DNA of 64,000 bases from Luteolibacter rhizosphaerae (GCF_025950095.1 NZ_JAPDDR010000006.1:124001-188000); one strand, 5' to 3'; counted from the stretch's first letter, positions 7,998 through 17,879 are shown. Numbers and translations: made by a program. The notes: generated from the letters alone by a model not told the origin.

Positions 7998-10900
7998 TCA
8001 AGCCGCCTGCCAACGTCTCGCGACTTCTTCCAGCGCCACCGGATCTTGCGGCACATCCTCGCGACCGAAGTAACGCGTTTCGAGGATGGCGATCTCCTTG
8101 CCGATCGACTCACGGGCCGAGGGGGAGATCCCTTCTCGCTCCTGAAGGCGCCGCAGGTAGCCGATCACGCTCACGGCATTGATGTGTGCAGGCAGCGGGA
8201 TCAATGCGGGGCCATGGTCATCACCATCCTTCTTGCGGCGGAAGATCGCGATGACAGCGCCGGCGAGCGCAGCGAGGAGGACCAGACTGCCAATGATCCA
8301 CGGTGTGGTCCGCTTGACGGCTCCTCCGAGGGGCACGCTGGCATCCACCGGCACCAGATCGACATCGACATAGCGCTGGCGGACCAAGCCATCCTCCTTG
8401 GCCAACTCCGGCTTCACCACCGGAAATTGGAACGATGCAGGAAGTACCCCACCCTTCGGTTTCAGTTCCACCCGCCACTCGTGCTCCGAGACCGGGGCGA
8501 GATCGTCCGTGGCGGCATCCAGTTCCACCACGCGCAGACCGCGGTCCTCGATCGCGCCCGTCTCGAAGCCGTCGAACTTCAGATCGAAGATTTCCGTCAG
8601 CGGAGGAGTGAGTCCGCGGGCCGTGGCCTTCACTTCCAGATACAGGCTGCCCTTCTCCTTATGACTGCGCTCGTCCAAGGTTTCGGTCACCTTGAGTTCG
8701 CGGAAGGGGCGCGGCGAGGTCTTGCCCGCATCGATCGGCACCTCCGCCGAAGTCACGGGGAGGACGACGTAGCCAGACGTGTCCGTGAAATCGAGGTCCA
8801 TCTTCAAGGGTGGCACCTTGTCGATCTGCGGACCCTTCGGCTTGAGCAGGAGGTAAGCGTAGGGAGTGAGCCGCCAGCCGAACTCGGGATCGGTGCGTGA
8901 TTCCACCTTGTCCGAATGGAAGGTCAGCGAAACCACCTCGAAGTGTTCCTCCAGCGCGGCGCGAGCGGCCTTTTCGAATTTATCGCGGTAGTCCTCCGGG
9001 GGGCGCCCGAAGTTGAAGCCATACATCGAGTTGTTCTGGTTCTGCAGGTATTTCTGGAAGCCGCCCGACTCGCGCTCGATCTCGCGGGTGTGGCGTAGAT
9101 TCACGCGCAGGCCGAAGGGCGAGCCGGTGCCCACCTCGCTGGCCCCATCCACTTCGGCGTGCAGTTCGATTTCGGTATTCAGATCGCGATAGTAGGCCAG
9201 CACGTCGTTGGCATCCGCCAAAGCTTCCTGCTCGCCAGCTACGGCTGCTGCCCCTTCCAGATAGCGGAGCTTCAAGTCCGGTGCCACGTTCGCGAGGCGG
9301 GTATTCAGCGTGGTGGCGAAGGCCTTCAGGTGCCGCGCCCGACACTCTTCCGGCAGCGCGGCGAGGGCCGCCTTGATCTTGGGATACTCGTCGGGAATCC
9401 CGACATGGTGGCTCTTCAAGGCTTCCAAGGTCGGTGACCCGAGCGCGGCATAGAACCATGTCTCGAAAACCGCGGAACTCTCCTTGGTCGGATCTTCCAG
9501 AGGCAAGGTCGCAGTGTAGCCCTTTGCTGCCTCGGCCAAGGCATCGAGCGAGGTCCGCTTGACCTGAGCATGGTTGTTCTCGGGATTCAGCGAGCTGCGA
9601 TAATTGCTCTCCTCGAAGCCAAGGGCCGCGAGCTGTTCGTTCAGCCGCCAAGCCTGTGCCGGCTTCTTCTCGAGCGCCCGGCTTAGCACCCCTTGGGCGG
9701 CCTGATAGCCCATCAGGATCTGCTCCTGGAGCTCCTTGTCCTTGCGCTTGGTCTGGTAGGCTTGCTGTAGCTTCGGGTTCGGCCACAGGCCCGCAAGGTT
9801 CAGGCGCATGCGGCCGACCAAGGTCGCGAGCGTGGAGGAATCGAGCACGTCGGTCGCGCCGAAGACCGACTCCACTGCTTCCACCCGCCATACCTCGGCC
9901 TTGCTGTGGCAGGAAATGAAGGCGTCCGCCAATTCGGCATGGAAGGATTCACCCAGATCCAGATCGCGGATACCTCTCACCAGCTCCGCCAGCTCGACCA
10001 GGTTGCGCTCCTGCTTCGAGCGCGTCAGAGGAATCGATCCCGACTGGTTGTTGAAGCCGTAGAAGTAAAAGTAACGGGAGCGATAGTCCTGCTCTTCGTT
10101 CGGATTGTGATTCTCCATCCACACCCGGATCATCTCGCGCACGAGCGACTTCGCTTCATCGCGGTCGCTTGCGGCGATCGACTTCACCAGCGGCAGCGTC
10201 TTGGTCTGCTCCTTCACCTTCAGGAACAGCCGGGCGGCGCCGAGCTGACATTGGCTGCGGGTGGATGCTTCGATGGTATCGAGCCAAGCCCCGTCGGGAC
10301 GACACTCTAACAGCTCCCCGGAGCCGATCGGTTGTGTGCCGGGGCCTTGATAGCCGGTGTTCGGGCGCGCGAAGTAAAGGTTACCCCATTCATCGAATTG
10401 CTGGACCATGCGCCGCGAATTGCTCTGGTCCTTCTGTTGCGTCACGCCGGCCTCGTAGTTCCATTGGCGCGCGTAGAGCGTGAAAACTCCGGACCATGAG
10501 GCCGGATCGACATCCTTGGCGGCGAGCAAGGTTTTCACCGCGGCATGCTGGAGGCGCAGTTGTTCCAAGCGCAGCGTGGGATCGGGATTTTCCTGGCTCT
10601 GGGCGGTCAGCGTGCCGAGCGATGCGAGCAGTTCCAGTCCTTCCCCTTGCGGGTTCTTGAAGGTCTTCTCGATCCACGATTTGCCGGTGTCTCCACCGAG
10701 TTCCGGGATCAGGGACAAGGCCCGGGACAAAGCCTCGGCCCGCTCCTGCGGCGGTGCCGCGGTATCGGTGAGGAAAGAAGTGGAGAGCTCCCATGCCAAG
10801 GGGAGGGCGTCCTTGCCTGCTGCCACCTTGTCTCTTCTCCATAGATCGGAGCGATGCCTTGCGATCAGGTTGAGCGCGGAGAAGTCCTTCTTCTCGCGTG

Positions 10901-11768
10901 CCTCCGCGAGGTCGGGGAGGAATTCCCCGGCATCCTTCACGAATCCGGACTCCATCAGGAACTCCGCGGCACGTCTGCGGTTTGCGGCATCGCTGCCGCC
11001 GAAGTGTCGTACGCCGCTCTTGAGTGTCTCGAAGAATTCCTTGGGCGGCCTCGGATTCTTGGGCAGCAGCTTGGCCAGCAGCTGGATCTGCTTCTTCTGC
11101 GGTGCCACCGGTGATGCGGCAGCGAGACCGAGGATATCCGCGGGTGCCAGATAGGCGCTCTGATTGTGGGGCTTGGCTCCTTGGGCGATCAGCTCCGGCG
11201 GTGGCGCGATTTGCACCGGCGCCGCAAGCTTGCCCACCAACTGTTGATAGGCCTCTTCCGAGCTGCCCTGCGGGAGCGTGGCGAAGAACTCTTGCACCTT
11301 ATCCCAGCGGCCGAGCACTACATCGCGGCGGAAGCGTGCGGCACGGGACTGGAAGCTCGCCATGAACTGTTCCGATGTGATCGGGCCTGCCTGCTCGATC
11401 ACTGGAGGCGGCTCCTTGTCGCGGGCTTCTTCCAATCGTGTCGCGAGGATTCCTGCATTGCTGCGGTCGAACCTCAGCTCCCGCAGCGCACCGGCCATCA
11501 TCTGGGCGGGAGTGGGATCGGGACGCTTTTTACTTTCCTCGATGAGTTCGCGCAGCCGTTCGAAATTGAGCTCGCCTCCTCCTCCGCCCGGTAATCCTTC
11601 ACCGCCGGGCTGCACCATCATCGGCGGTGTGCCGTCCGCTGGCATCACCATCACGGCACCCTCTCCGGCGGGCTCGGCCCCTTCGATGGTGAGTCCGCCC
11701 ACGGCAATCTGTGCGTGGATCGGGACGGTGAATGCGGCGAGAGCGAAGAGGCTGGCACGCGAGTACAT
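7998..11768 (-). CDS. Giant BatD-like periplasmic protein
   Basis: The 1256-residue product has a signal peptide (ending HAQ, residue 20), a long helical, TPR-like region, then a beta-rich part from about residue 850 with predicted immunoglobulin-like blocks. A single membrane helix lies at about 1157-1176 (IIGSLVLLAALAGAVIAIF), with a roughly 80-residue cytoplasmic tail. Position and topology make it the counterpart of BatD, the oxygen-tolerance protein of Bat operons, though more than twice the usual length. It is the last gene of the operon, about 100 bases after the TPR gene. The homology is contextual rather than motif-based. Confidence 0.65.
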   Translation of the reverse strand: MYSRASLFALAAFTVPIHAQIAVGGLTIEGAEPAGEGAVMVMPADGTPPMMVQPGGEGLPGGGGGELNFERLRELIEESKKRPDPTPAQMMAGALRELRFDRSNAGILATRLEEARDKEPPPVIEQAGPITSEQFMASFQSRAARFRRDVVLGRWDKVQEFFATLPQGSSEEAYQQLVGKLAAPVQIAPPPELIAQGAKPHNQSAYLAPADILGLAAASPVAPQKKQIQLLAKLLPKNPRPPKEFFETLKSGVRHFGGSDAANRRRAAEFLMESGFVKDAGEFLPDLAEAREKKDFSALNLIARHRSDLWRRDKVAAGKDALPLAWELSTSFLTDTAAPPQERAEALSRALSLIPELGGDTGKSWIEKTFKNPQGEGLELLASLGTLTAQSQENPDPTLRLEQLRLQHAAVKTLLAAKDVDPASWSGVFTLYARQWNYEAGVTQQKDQSNSRRMVQQFDEWGNLYFARPNTGYQGPGTQPIGSGELLECRPDGAWLDTIEASTRSQCQLGAARLFLKVKEQTKTLPLVKSIAASDRDEAKSLVREMIRVWMENHNPNEEQDYRSRYFYFYGFNNQSGSIPLTRSKQERNLVELAELVRGIRDLDLGESFHAELADAFISCHSKAEVWRVEAVESVFGATDVLDSSTLATLVGRMRLNLAGLWPNPKLQQAYQTKRKDKELQEQILMGYQAAQGVLSRALEKKPAQAWRLNEQLAALGFEESNYRSSLNPENNHAQVKRTSLDALAEAAKGYTATLPLEDPTKESSAVFETWFYAALGSPTLEALKSHHVGIPDEYPKIKAALAALPEECRARHLKAFATTLNTRLANVAPDLKLRYLEGAAAVAGEQEALADANDVLAYYRDLNTEIELHAEVDGASEVGTGSPFGLRVNLRHTREIERESGGFQKYLQNQNNSMYGFNFGRPPEDYRDKFEKAARAALEEHFEVVSLTFHSDKVESRTDPEFGWRLTPYAYLLLKPKGPQIDKVPPLKMDLDFTDTSGYVVLPVTSAEVPIDAGKTSPRPFRELKVTETLDERSHKEKGSLYLEVKATARGLTPPLTEIFDLKFDGFETGAIEDRGLRVVELDAATDDLAPVSEHEWRVELKPKGGVLPASFQFPVVKPELAKEDGLVRQRYVDVDLVPVDASVPLGGAVKRTTPWIIGSLVLLAALAGAVIAIFRRKKDGDDHGPALIPLPAHINAVSVIGYLRRLQEREGISPSARESIGKEIAILETRYFGREDVPQDPVALEEVARRWQAA

Positions 11769-11868
11769 GGCAGGAGATCAGGGGTAAAAAGGCACGACAA
11801 ACGAAGGGGTCGGATGACCCGGATATCAAACCGCAGTGAAGCCGCGGTTACGGACAGGACGAGTGGCT

Positions 11869-12576
11869 TCAGGAGCCTTCGCCATCTGCGGGAGCACCGG
11901 CACCGGCGCCGCGGCCATCCTTAGGCTTCTGGCTCGGCTTCGTGCCGGGCTTGTTCGAAGCACACTTGCCGGAGCAGCAGTTGCACTGCTTCGGAATCGC
12001 CTGTCCGTAGAGCTCTTCCGGCTCCATGCGGGCGAGCTTGATGGAGGCTTCCAGATCATCGCCGTGCTTTTTCGCTGCAGCGCTGTCACCGGCTTCGCTG
12101 GCACGCTGGACCAGAAGCTTTTGCTCCTGCCGCGCCGCCTCGATTTCCGGCTCCCATTCACTGTCGGGCAGGCCCTCGAGCTTCATGAGGTAGGTCATGT
12201 AGAAGCGCGAGCTGGCCAGTGCGGAGAGCGTTTCATCTCGCAGACCGGCATGGGCATTCGGATCCTGCGCGAGCTCGTCGGCCAGCGCGGCGAGCTCTTC
12301 ACGTGCCTTGGGCAGCTCGGAGTTCTCCATGCGCGCCTTCGCCAACTCGAGGCGGATCCGACGGGCTTCGGCCAGCTTGTCCTTCGGCAGTTTGGCCAAG
12401 GTCTCTTCGTAACCGGCGATGGCTCCGGAGAGGTCGCCGGAAGCGGCCTTGGACTTCGCGCCATCAAGCAGCGCGGCGCTTTGATCGAGCACCATTTGCT
12501 CCTGGCCCGGTCCGTAGTGATAGGCCAGCAGGCCGACCGGGACGAGGCACCACAAGGTGAGCACAAGGATCTTCAT
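11869..12576 (-). CDS. BatC/E-like TPR protein with Cys cluster
   Basis: The 235-residue protein has an N-terminal hydrophobic signal or anchor (1-20), tetratricopeptide-like helices across about 30-185 (GDLSGAIAGYEETLAKLPKD is a typical TPR core), then a cluster CNCCSGKC at 198-205 and a Lys/Gly/Pro-rich tail. TPR proteins occupy this operon position as BatC or BatE, probably scaffolding the von Willebrand proteins in the periplasm. The four-cysteine cluster is unusual for such a protein and suggests metal binding or disulfide formation. Confidence 0.7.
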   Translation of the reverse strand: MKILVLTLWCLVPVGLLAYHYGPGQEQMVLDQSAALLDGAKSKAASGDLSGAIAGYEETLAKLPKDKLAEARRIRLELAKARMENSELPKAREELAALADELAQDPNAHAGLRDETLSALASSRFYMTYLMKLEGLPDSEWEPEIEAARQEQKLLVQRASEAGDSAAAKKHGDDLEASIKLARMEPEELYGQAIPKQCNCCSGKCASNKPGTKPSQKPKDGRGAGAGAPADGEGS

Positions 12577-12610
12577 GGCAGTAGATTAAGTCGGAAGTTG
12601 TACAAATTTG

Positions 12611-13633
12611 TCAGTGAATGGAAGCGGTGAGTTGTGGGGACCGGGAAATCTTCTTTGTAACGGCGCGCTTGGGGCCGGGCTGCCAGGTGGACCCGGCGAA
12701 GTGCAGCAGCAGCGGCAGGCCCGCGAGCAGTGATGCCCCCAAGGTGGTCAGTGCCATCGCCAGTTCGCGCTGGCCGGGAAGCCGCGCCTTGCCGTCTACC
12801 GCCAGGGTGCCGAGGCGCTGCAGCATCGCGGTGGGCACCAGCTTGGCATTGCCGTCGTGATATTCGCCGCCGAGCCGCGTCGCGATCTGGCGGAGCGTCG
12901 AGCCGTCCTGCCGCGAGTGGTGGCCATCGATGAACGTACCCTTCAATGGGTCGCCGACACCGGCCACCAGCACGCCGCCGATCGATGGCGGCATCTTGGG
13001 CATGCCGGAAGCGGGCACCGAATCACCGTCGCTGATCAGGACCAGCGTGGCGGATCCAGCAGGCCATTTCTTCGCGATGTTCGCGGCCTCGGCCAGTCCG
13101 TCGAGCAGCTTGGTTTTCCCTGATTCGAAGGCCTGATGCATCATCTGGTTATCCATGATGTTGTGGATAATCTCCAGATCCCGGGTCTCCTCCACGACCG
13201 GCTTGGCCCCGTTGTAAACCGCCACCACGGTGGTGTGGAGCTTGTCATGGGCGGTGCGGGCGATGATCGATTCGAGGATGGCGCGGGCACGGTCCATGCG
13301 GCTCTCCTTGCCTCCGGCTCCCGCATCGCGCAGACGCATGCTGGGGGAGACATCCAGAACAAGCAGCAGATGCTGGCGCTCCTTTGCCTCCACCTCCTTC
13401 ACTGTGGACCGGTGCGCGACCGGTTCCAGAAGCAGCAGGGTCGCCACGCCCCAAACCAGCATGGCCAAGGCGAGCACTCGGATGAAAGGCGCCAGCCTCC
13501 CCACCGGGGATGCTTTCCTCCCCGGACCGAAGGCGAGTGCGGCCACGCTGCGGACCCTCCCGGCGTGAATCCACTCCGCTCCCGTGGCGAGCACGAGCGC
13601 GGCGAGAGCCAGTAGCAGCGGGGTGGTCACCAT
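12611..13633 (-). CDS. BatB-like von Willebrand A membrane protein
   Basis: The 340-residue protein has two N-terminal membrane helices (about 3-18 and 52-70), then a VWA domain with the metal-ion site LDVSPSM (Asp94, Ser96, Ser98) and ISDGDS further on, and a C-terminal helix near 290-310. It matches BatB of aerotolerance operons, which works with BatA in the membrane. Its start overlaps the end of the batA-like gene by seven bases, so translation is probably coupled. Confidence 0.8.
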   Translation of the reverse strand: MVTTPLLLALAALVLATGAEWIHAGRVRSVAALAFGPGRKASPVGRLAPFIRVLALAMLVWGVATLLLLEPVAHRSTVKEVEAKERQHLLLVLDVSPSMRLRDAGAGGKESRMDRARAILESIIARTAHDKLHTTVVAVYNGAKPVVEETRDLEIIHNIMDNQMMHQAFESGKTKLLDGLAEAANIAKKWPAGSATLVLISDGDSVPASGMPKMPPSIGGVLVAGVGDPLKGTFIDGHHSRQDGSTLRQIATRLGGEYHDGNAKLVPTAMLQRLGTLAVDGKARLPGQRELAMALTTLGASLLAGLPLLLHFAGSTWQPGPKRAVTKKISRSPQLTASIH

Positions 13634-14541
13634 GGCGTGTGTCGCAGTCCGAAGAGGGTGAGCAGATACAGCCCGCCGATGCTCAGTCCGGCGATCGCGA
13701 AGGGCTCGAAGAAGTCGATCGGATCCGGCGTCACGCGCTTCAGCGGTGCCTTCTGCATCTCGTCGATCCTCGCGAAGATCGCCTTGAGAGCGGCCGGGTC
13801 ACCGGCATTGAAGACCTCGCCACCGGTGATCGAGGCGATCACGCCCACCGACTCCGGTGCCCCGCCTTCCGCCACGTGGACATCGTAGACTTTGATGCCG
13901 TTGGCCTTCAGGCTGTTCGCAATTTCGACATCCTTGCCATCGCTCAGGTCGTAGCTTTCGCCGTCGGTGAAGAGCACGATCATGCGGTCACCGGTCGAAC
14001 TGTAGAGCAGGTTCTTCTCCGCTTCGCGCAGAGCCATGCCGATCATCGTGCCGCCGCCGATGTGGTAGATCTTCTCCGGCCGCAGGAAGGGCGGTGCGCA
14101 CTTGAAGGCGGACACATCGTTGGTCAGCGGCACCCAGTTGAGCACGCTGCTGCCGAAGACCATCAGGCCGAAGGCATCACCCTTGCGGAAGGAGATGAAG
14201 TCGTTCACCGCTTCCATCGCGGCATCGTAGCGCGTGGTCGAACCGAACTGCGCCATCATCGAGCCGGACACATCCAAACAGAAAAGGATGTTCGTCATCT
14301 CCCGCTCGCTCCGTGGCTGCTCGAAGCGCCGCGGCCCCGCCAGGATCGCGATCGCCACCGCCAGCAGAAGCACCGGCAGAATCGTCGTGCAGCGTAGCAT
14401 GAAGCCCAGCAGTCGGGCCCGCTTCAGCGGCTGGTGGTCGAAGGGCAGGGGCACCTTCCGTCCGCCCTGCTTCCACAGGAATACCGCCAGCACCGCCGGG
14501 ATCAGCAGCAAGGCAAGCAGCCATGGATGGGCAAAGGTCAT
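13627..14541 (-). CDS. BatA-like von Willebrand A membrane protein
   Basis: The 304-residue protein shows BatA architecture: membrane helices at about 8-23 and 52-69, a VWA domain with an intact metal-ion site LDVSGSM (Asp90, Ser92, Ser94) and FTDGES, and a C-terminal helix (FAIAGLSIGGLYLLTLFG). BatA proteins are linked to stress and oxygen tolerance and depend on MoxR ATPases. It starts six bases after the preceding gene and overlaps the next by seven. Confidence 0.85.
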   Translation of the reverse strand: MTFAHPWLLALLLIPAVLAVFLWKQGGRKVPLPFDHQPLKRARLLGFMLRCTTILPVLLLAVAIAILAGPRRFEQPRSEREMTNILFCLDVSGSMMAQFGSTTRYDAAMEAVNDFISFRKGDAFGLMVFGSSVLNWVPLTNDVSAFKCAPPFLRPEKIYHIGGGTMIGMALREAEKNLLYSSTGDRMIVLFTDGESYDLSDGKDVEIANSLKANGIKVYDVHVAEGGAPESVGVIASITGGEVFNAGDPAALKAIFARIDEMQKAPLKRVTPDPIDFFEPFAIAGLSIGGLYLLTLFGLRHTPW

Positions 14542-14547
14542 TTCGTT

Positions 14548-15318
14548 TCAGGCGTAGGGGGCGAGAAGCTGTTCGATGTCGTTCGGCGGCGTGCTACCCG
14601 TGGGAGCATGCAGCCAGCGTTCCAGTGCGAGTACCAGCGGTGCGGCCTCGGGATCGGTGCGGAGCTTCACCATGGCCTCGGCGGGTGGCAGCACCGCGAT
14701 GTCGCTGCGCTTCTCGCGCCAGTGGCCGATTACCAGCCGCTCGAGCTTGGCCCGCTCCTCGGTGGAAAGTTCGCCCTTGGAGGCCGCGCCGACCAAGGGG
14801 CGCAATCGCTCCGCCATGGTGGGCCCGCTGGCGAAGTCCTCGCCCGTCGCCGCGGACTTCTTCTTCCTCCATAGAAGGATCCCGATGAGTCCCGCACCCC
14901 AGAGAGAGGCGATCGTGATCATCTTCGTGCGATAGCCGCCCAGCACCGGCAGCTCGCCTTTTTCCGTGGCATGCGGCCGCACGAGTCCTGCGGCCAGTTC
15001 GCCCGTGGTTTCCAGCGGTATCTCGGGAATCACCGTTCCCTCCGGAGCTTCCAGATACTCGGCCAGATTGTGCCGCCCGGCTTCCAGACCTTGGACCTCG
15101 AAAAAGTAGCGCCCGCCATCTTTGGCCGGCCTCACTTCCATCACCCGGACAACCAGCGGCTGCTTGCGATCCCGCCTCGGCTTCGCCTTCACTTCGCCGC
15201 CGGGGATGTAGATATCGTCGATCCGCAGCGGCTGGCCTACCCGTTGGGTCGGCACGGATTCCTCCGCCGCGTGAAGCGGGGCGAGAGCGAGCAGCAGTCC
15301 CAGCAGGAGTCGGATCAT
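14548..15318 (-). CDS. Bat-operon membrane protein, unassigned
   Basis: The 256-residue protein has a signal peptide (ending LHAAEE), a beta-rich periplasmic part to about residue 130, a membrane helix (ITIASLWGAGLIGILLW) followed by RKKK, and a cytoplasmic helical tail with ELSTEERAKLERLVIGHWRE. Its position between the DUF58 and BatA-like genes is where DUF4381-like proteins are often found, and the topology agrees, but no firm family motif was recognised. Its start overlaps the DUF58 stop by four bases (ATGA). Confidence 0.65.
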   Translation of the reverse strand: MIRLLLGLLLALAPLHAAEESVPTQRVGQPLRIDDIYIPGGEVKAKPRRDRKQPLVVRVMEVRPAKDGGRYFFEVQGLEAGRHNLAEYLEAPEGTVIPEIPLETTGELAAGLVRPHATEKGELPVLGGYRTKMITIASLWGAGLIGILLWRKKKSAATGEDFASGPTMAERLRPLVGAASKGELSTEERAKLERLVIGHWREKRSDIAVLPPAEAMVKLRTDPEAAPLVLALERWLHAPTGSTPPNDIEQLLAPYA

Positions 15319-16178
15319 TGGCGGTTGCGGCGTGAGACGCCCCCGCGGGCGCGGAGGAAATGGCGGAGACGACCGAGGAAGGGTTCACCCGGGCGGATCA
15401 GGAAGTGGTCGAGCGAGGCCTGTTTCAGAGAGGCCAGCAAGGCGTCGGTGGTAGAGAGAAGCTTTCTCCCGTGGGTCACCAGTTCACGTCCCGACTCCAC
15501 CTCCCGGGCCCGGAAGAGACCTGCTCCCTTGAGCTGGTCCTCCGCCGGATCGCGGAAGATCAGGCAGATGCAATCATGCCGTGCTCCCACCAGCTTCAGC
15601 GCGCCTAGCGCATCCGGATCATGGAAGTCACTCAGCACGATTAGCAGCGAGCGCTGCGTGAGCGAAGGTTCGAGGGCGACCAGGCGTTGGCCCAAGGTCG
15701 TCGGCTCGTCAAAACGATAGGTGCGCAGCGCATGGAGCCACTGCAGCAGCACATCGCGGGAGAGGCTCGGTTGCACCACGAGGTCGCGTCCACCGGCACC
15801 GATCACCCCCACCGGGCTCACCCGGTCCAAGGATGCGAGGGCGATCCCGCCCGCCACCTGCAGGGCCAGCCCGTATTTGCCTGGTGGATGGGAGGCCAGC
15901 GCCATCGAGGCCGAGGTATCCACCACCAGCCACACCGGCATTTGCTTCGGCGTCTCGAATTGCTTCACGTGCGCCTTGCCGGTTCGTGCCGTGATCCGCC
16001 AGTCCATCGACTTCACCGGATCGCCGGGCTCGTAGCGACGCGACTGCACATACTCGATCCCCTGTCCCAAGAAAGGGCTGCGATCCGTGCCGTAGCTCAG
16101 GCTGTCGGCGAGACGCTTCACCGCCAGCATGAACTGCCGGCTATCCAGCGGCTCGCAGTGGTGAAGCGTGGTTTCCAT
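15315..16178 (-). CDS. DUF58 domain protein
   Basis: The 287-residue cytoplasmic protein carries the DUF58 signature RRYEPGDPVKSMDW (48-61) and a VWA-like VDTSASM (86-92), followed by VLSDFHDP. DUF58 proteins accompany MoxR ATPases and are thought to be their partners. The ATG at 16178 follows moxR by 41 bases. The frame is open further upstream, but that sequence overlaps moxR and does not resemble the family. The family's usual N-terminal membrane helices are absent, as in the short soluble subgroup. Confidence 0.85.
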   Translation of the reverse strand: METTLHHCEPLDSRQFMLAVKRLADSLSYGTDRSPFLGQGIEYVQSRRYEPGDPVKSMDWRITARTGKAHVKQFETPKQMPVWLVVDTSASMALASHPPGKYGLALQVAGGIALASLDRVSPVGVIGAGGRDLVVQPSLSRDVLLQWLHALRTYRFDEPTTLGQRLVALEPSLTQRSLLIVLSDFHDPDALGALKLVGARHDCICLIFRDPAEDQLKGAGLFRAREVESGRELVTHGRKLLSTTDALLASLKQASLDHFLIRPGEPFLGRLRHFLRARGGVSRRNRQ

Positions 16179-16219
16179 GGGTAGGGGGAACGGTTGGGTC
16201 CGATTAGGAAACCGATTCT

Positions 16220-17197
16220 TCAAGGATAACCCCGCAGCACCGCCGCCGCCGTCTTGCCTTCGGCCAGCGCCTCGTAGGTCAGGCGGATGCGGTGCAGCAT
16301 CACATCCTCCGCGAGGGCGAAGAGGTCTTCCGGCACCACATAGTCGCGACCGTGGAGCAGGGCCCGGGCGCGGGATCCTTTCAGCAGCGAGATCCCGGCG
16401 CGCGGCGAACACCCGAGCTCCAGTTCGGGGTGCTTGCGGGTTCTCTCCACCACGTCCACCACGTGCTTGAGGAAAACGTCGCTCACGTGGACATGGTTTG
16501 CCGCTTCCATCGCGGCGATCAGGTCGGCTTCGCTGCCGATTGCCTCCTCCTTGATCATGTCGAATTCGGTCCGCGCCACCGCACCCGCGCCTTCGCGCTT
16601 CACGCCCAGCTTCAGGTTGCGGCGCAGGATTTCCTCCTCCTCCAGCGCGGTTGGGTAGCCCAGTCGGTGGCAGAGCATGAAGCGGTCGAGCTGTGCTTCC
16701 GGCAGCTCGAAGGTGCCGCTCTGTTCGATCGGGTTCTGCGTCGCGATTACGAGGAAAGGCGTGGGCAGCGGCATGGACTCGGCACCAATCGTAACCTTGC
16801 GCTCCTGCATCGCTTCCAGCAGGGCGCCCTGCACCTTGGGCGCGGCTCGGTTGATTTCGTCCGCGAGCAGGAGATTGGTAAAAGCGGGGCCCTTGTGGGT
16901 GCGGAAGGAGCCCGTGCGCTCGTCCAGGATCTCGGAGCCGATGATGTCCGAGGGCAGCAGATCAATCGTGAACTGGATGCGCCGGAAGTTCAGGTGCATC
17001 GCCCGCGCCAATGTGTTCACCAGCAGGGTCTTCGCAAGTCCCGGCATGCCCTCCAGAAGAAGGTGGCCGCTGGTCAGCAGGGCGATAAGCATCCGCTCCA
17101 CCACCACGTCCTGGCCCACCACGATGGTGCCCACGCGCTGCCGGATCGCTTGAAGATACTCCGCTGTTTCCGAGATGGGGGTGTGCACGCTGCTCAT
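16220..17197 (-). CDS. moxR: MoxR-family AAA+ ATPase
   Basis: The 325-residue protein is a complete MoxR ATPase: Walker A GMPGLAKT (50-57), Walker B LLLADE (109-114), sensor motif ATQNP, and the C-terminal lid with SPRAGISLLKGSRARAL. These chaperone-like ATPases activate or insert metals into VWA-domain partners. It is the first gene of a seven-gene operon running down to 7998. The divergent sigma-factor gene starts 160 bases away, so both promoters lie in 17198-17357. Confidence 0.93.
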   Translation of the reverse strand: MSSVHTPISETAEYLQAIRQRVGTIVVGQDVVVERMLIALLTSGHLLLEGMPGLAKTLLVNTLARAMHLNFRRIQFTIDLLPSDIIGSEILDERTGSFRTHKGPAFTNLLLADEINRAAPKVQGALLEAMQERKVTIGAESMPLPTPFLVIATQNPIEQSGTFELPEAQLDRFMLCHRLGYPTALEEEEILRRNLKLGVKREGAGAVARTEFDMIKEEAIGSEADLIAAMEAANHVHVSDVFLKHVVDVVERTRKHPELELGCSPRAGISLLKGSRARALLHGRDYVVPEDLFALAEDVMLHRIRLTYEALAEGKTAAAVLRGYP

Positions 17198-17357
17198 AGG
17201 TGAGACCGGGTCGATAACGTCTTAACTCAGTGCCGCATGTGCACGTCTTTGTCTGTAAAAACCCTGCAAAACCGGATGAAGATTCGATGAAGTCCATACC
17301 ATGTTCCGACAAAATGAGCGGACTTAGACAAATCTTCCCCCGCCATGCGTCCGGGTC

Positions 17358-17879
17358 ATGATGGGCGGCGCGAAGCGCGGACTGACAGCAGCGGATCTGG
17401 AGCGGATCCACGATGAGCATGTGACGGCCATGTACCGTCTCGGGCTGGCCCTGCTGCGCGATGAAGGCTCGGTTCGGGATGTTCTGCAGGACGTGTTTCT
17501 GAAACTCGCCGAGGGACGATTGAAGGATGCGAATATCTCGGACGAACGCGCCTATCTGCTGCGGATGGTCCGGCATGGCGCGCTCGACCGCCTGCGCCGC
17601 GACAAGGTCAGGCACGGACATACCGTGACCGCCGCGGAACAACTCTTCGAGCGATGCCCGGACCCGGATCGGGAAGCTTTCCGTCTCCAACTGGAACAGG
17701 CCCTGACCGGTCTTCCAGAAGAACAGCGCGAGGTCGTGGTCTTGAAGCTCTGGGAAGAGCGCACCTTCGATGAGATCGCCCGCATCTGCAGCATCCCGCC
17801 GAACACCGCCGCCAGCAGATACCGCTACGGCTTAGACAAACTCCGCGCACTCCTGCGTCCCGTATATGAAGAGCTTTGA
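17358..17879 (+). CDS. ECF-type RNA polymerase sigma factor
   Basis: The 173-residue protein has sigma region 2 at about 15-82 (DVLQDVFLKLAEG, ERAYLLRMVRHGALDRLRRDK) and region 4 at about 115-165 (LPEEQREVVVLKLWEERTFDEIA with a helix-turn-helix through NTAASRYRYGL). This is a standard sigma-70 family extracytoplasmic-function factor. The following small membrane protein overlaps its end by 14 bases, the usual place for an anti-sigma factor. Target genes cannot be read directly. Confidence 0.9.
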   Translation: MMGGAKRGLTAADLERIHDEHVTAMYRLGLALLRDEGSVRDVLQDVFLKLAEGRLKDANISDERAYLLRMVRHGALDRLRRDKVRHGHTVTAAEQLFERCPDPDREAFRLQLEQALTGLPEEQREVVVLKLWEERTFDEIARICSIPPNTAASRYRYGLDKLRALLRPVYEEL

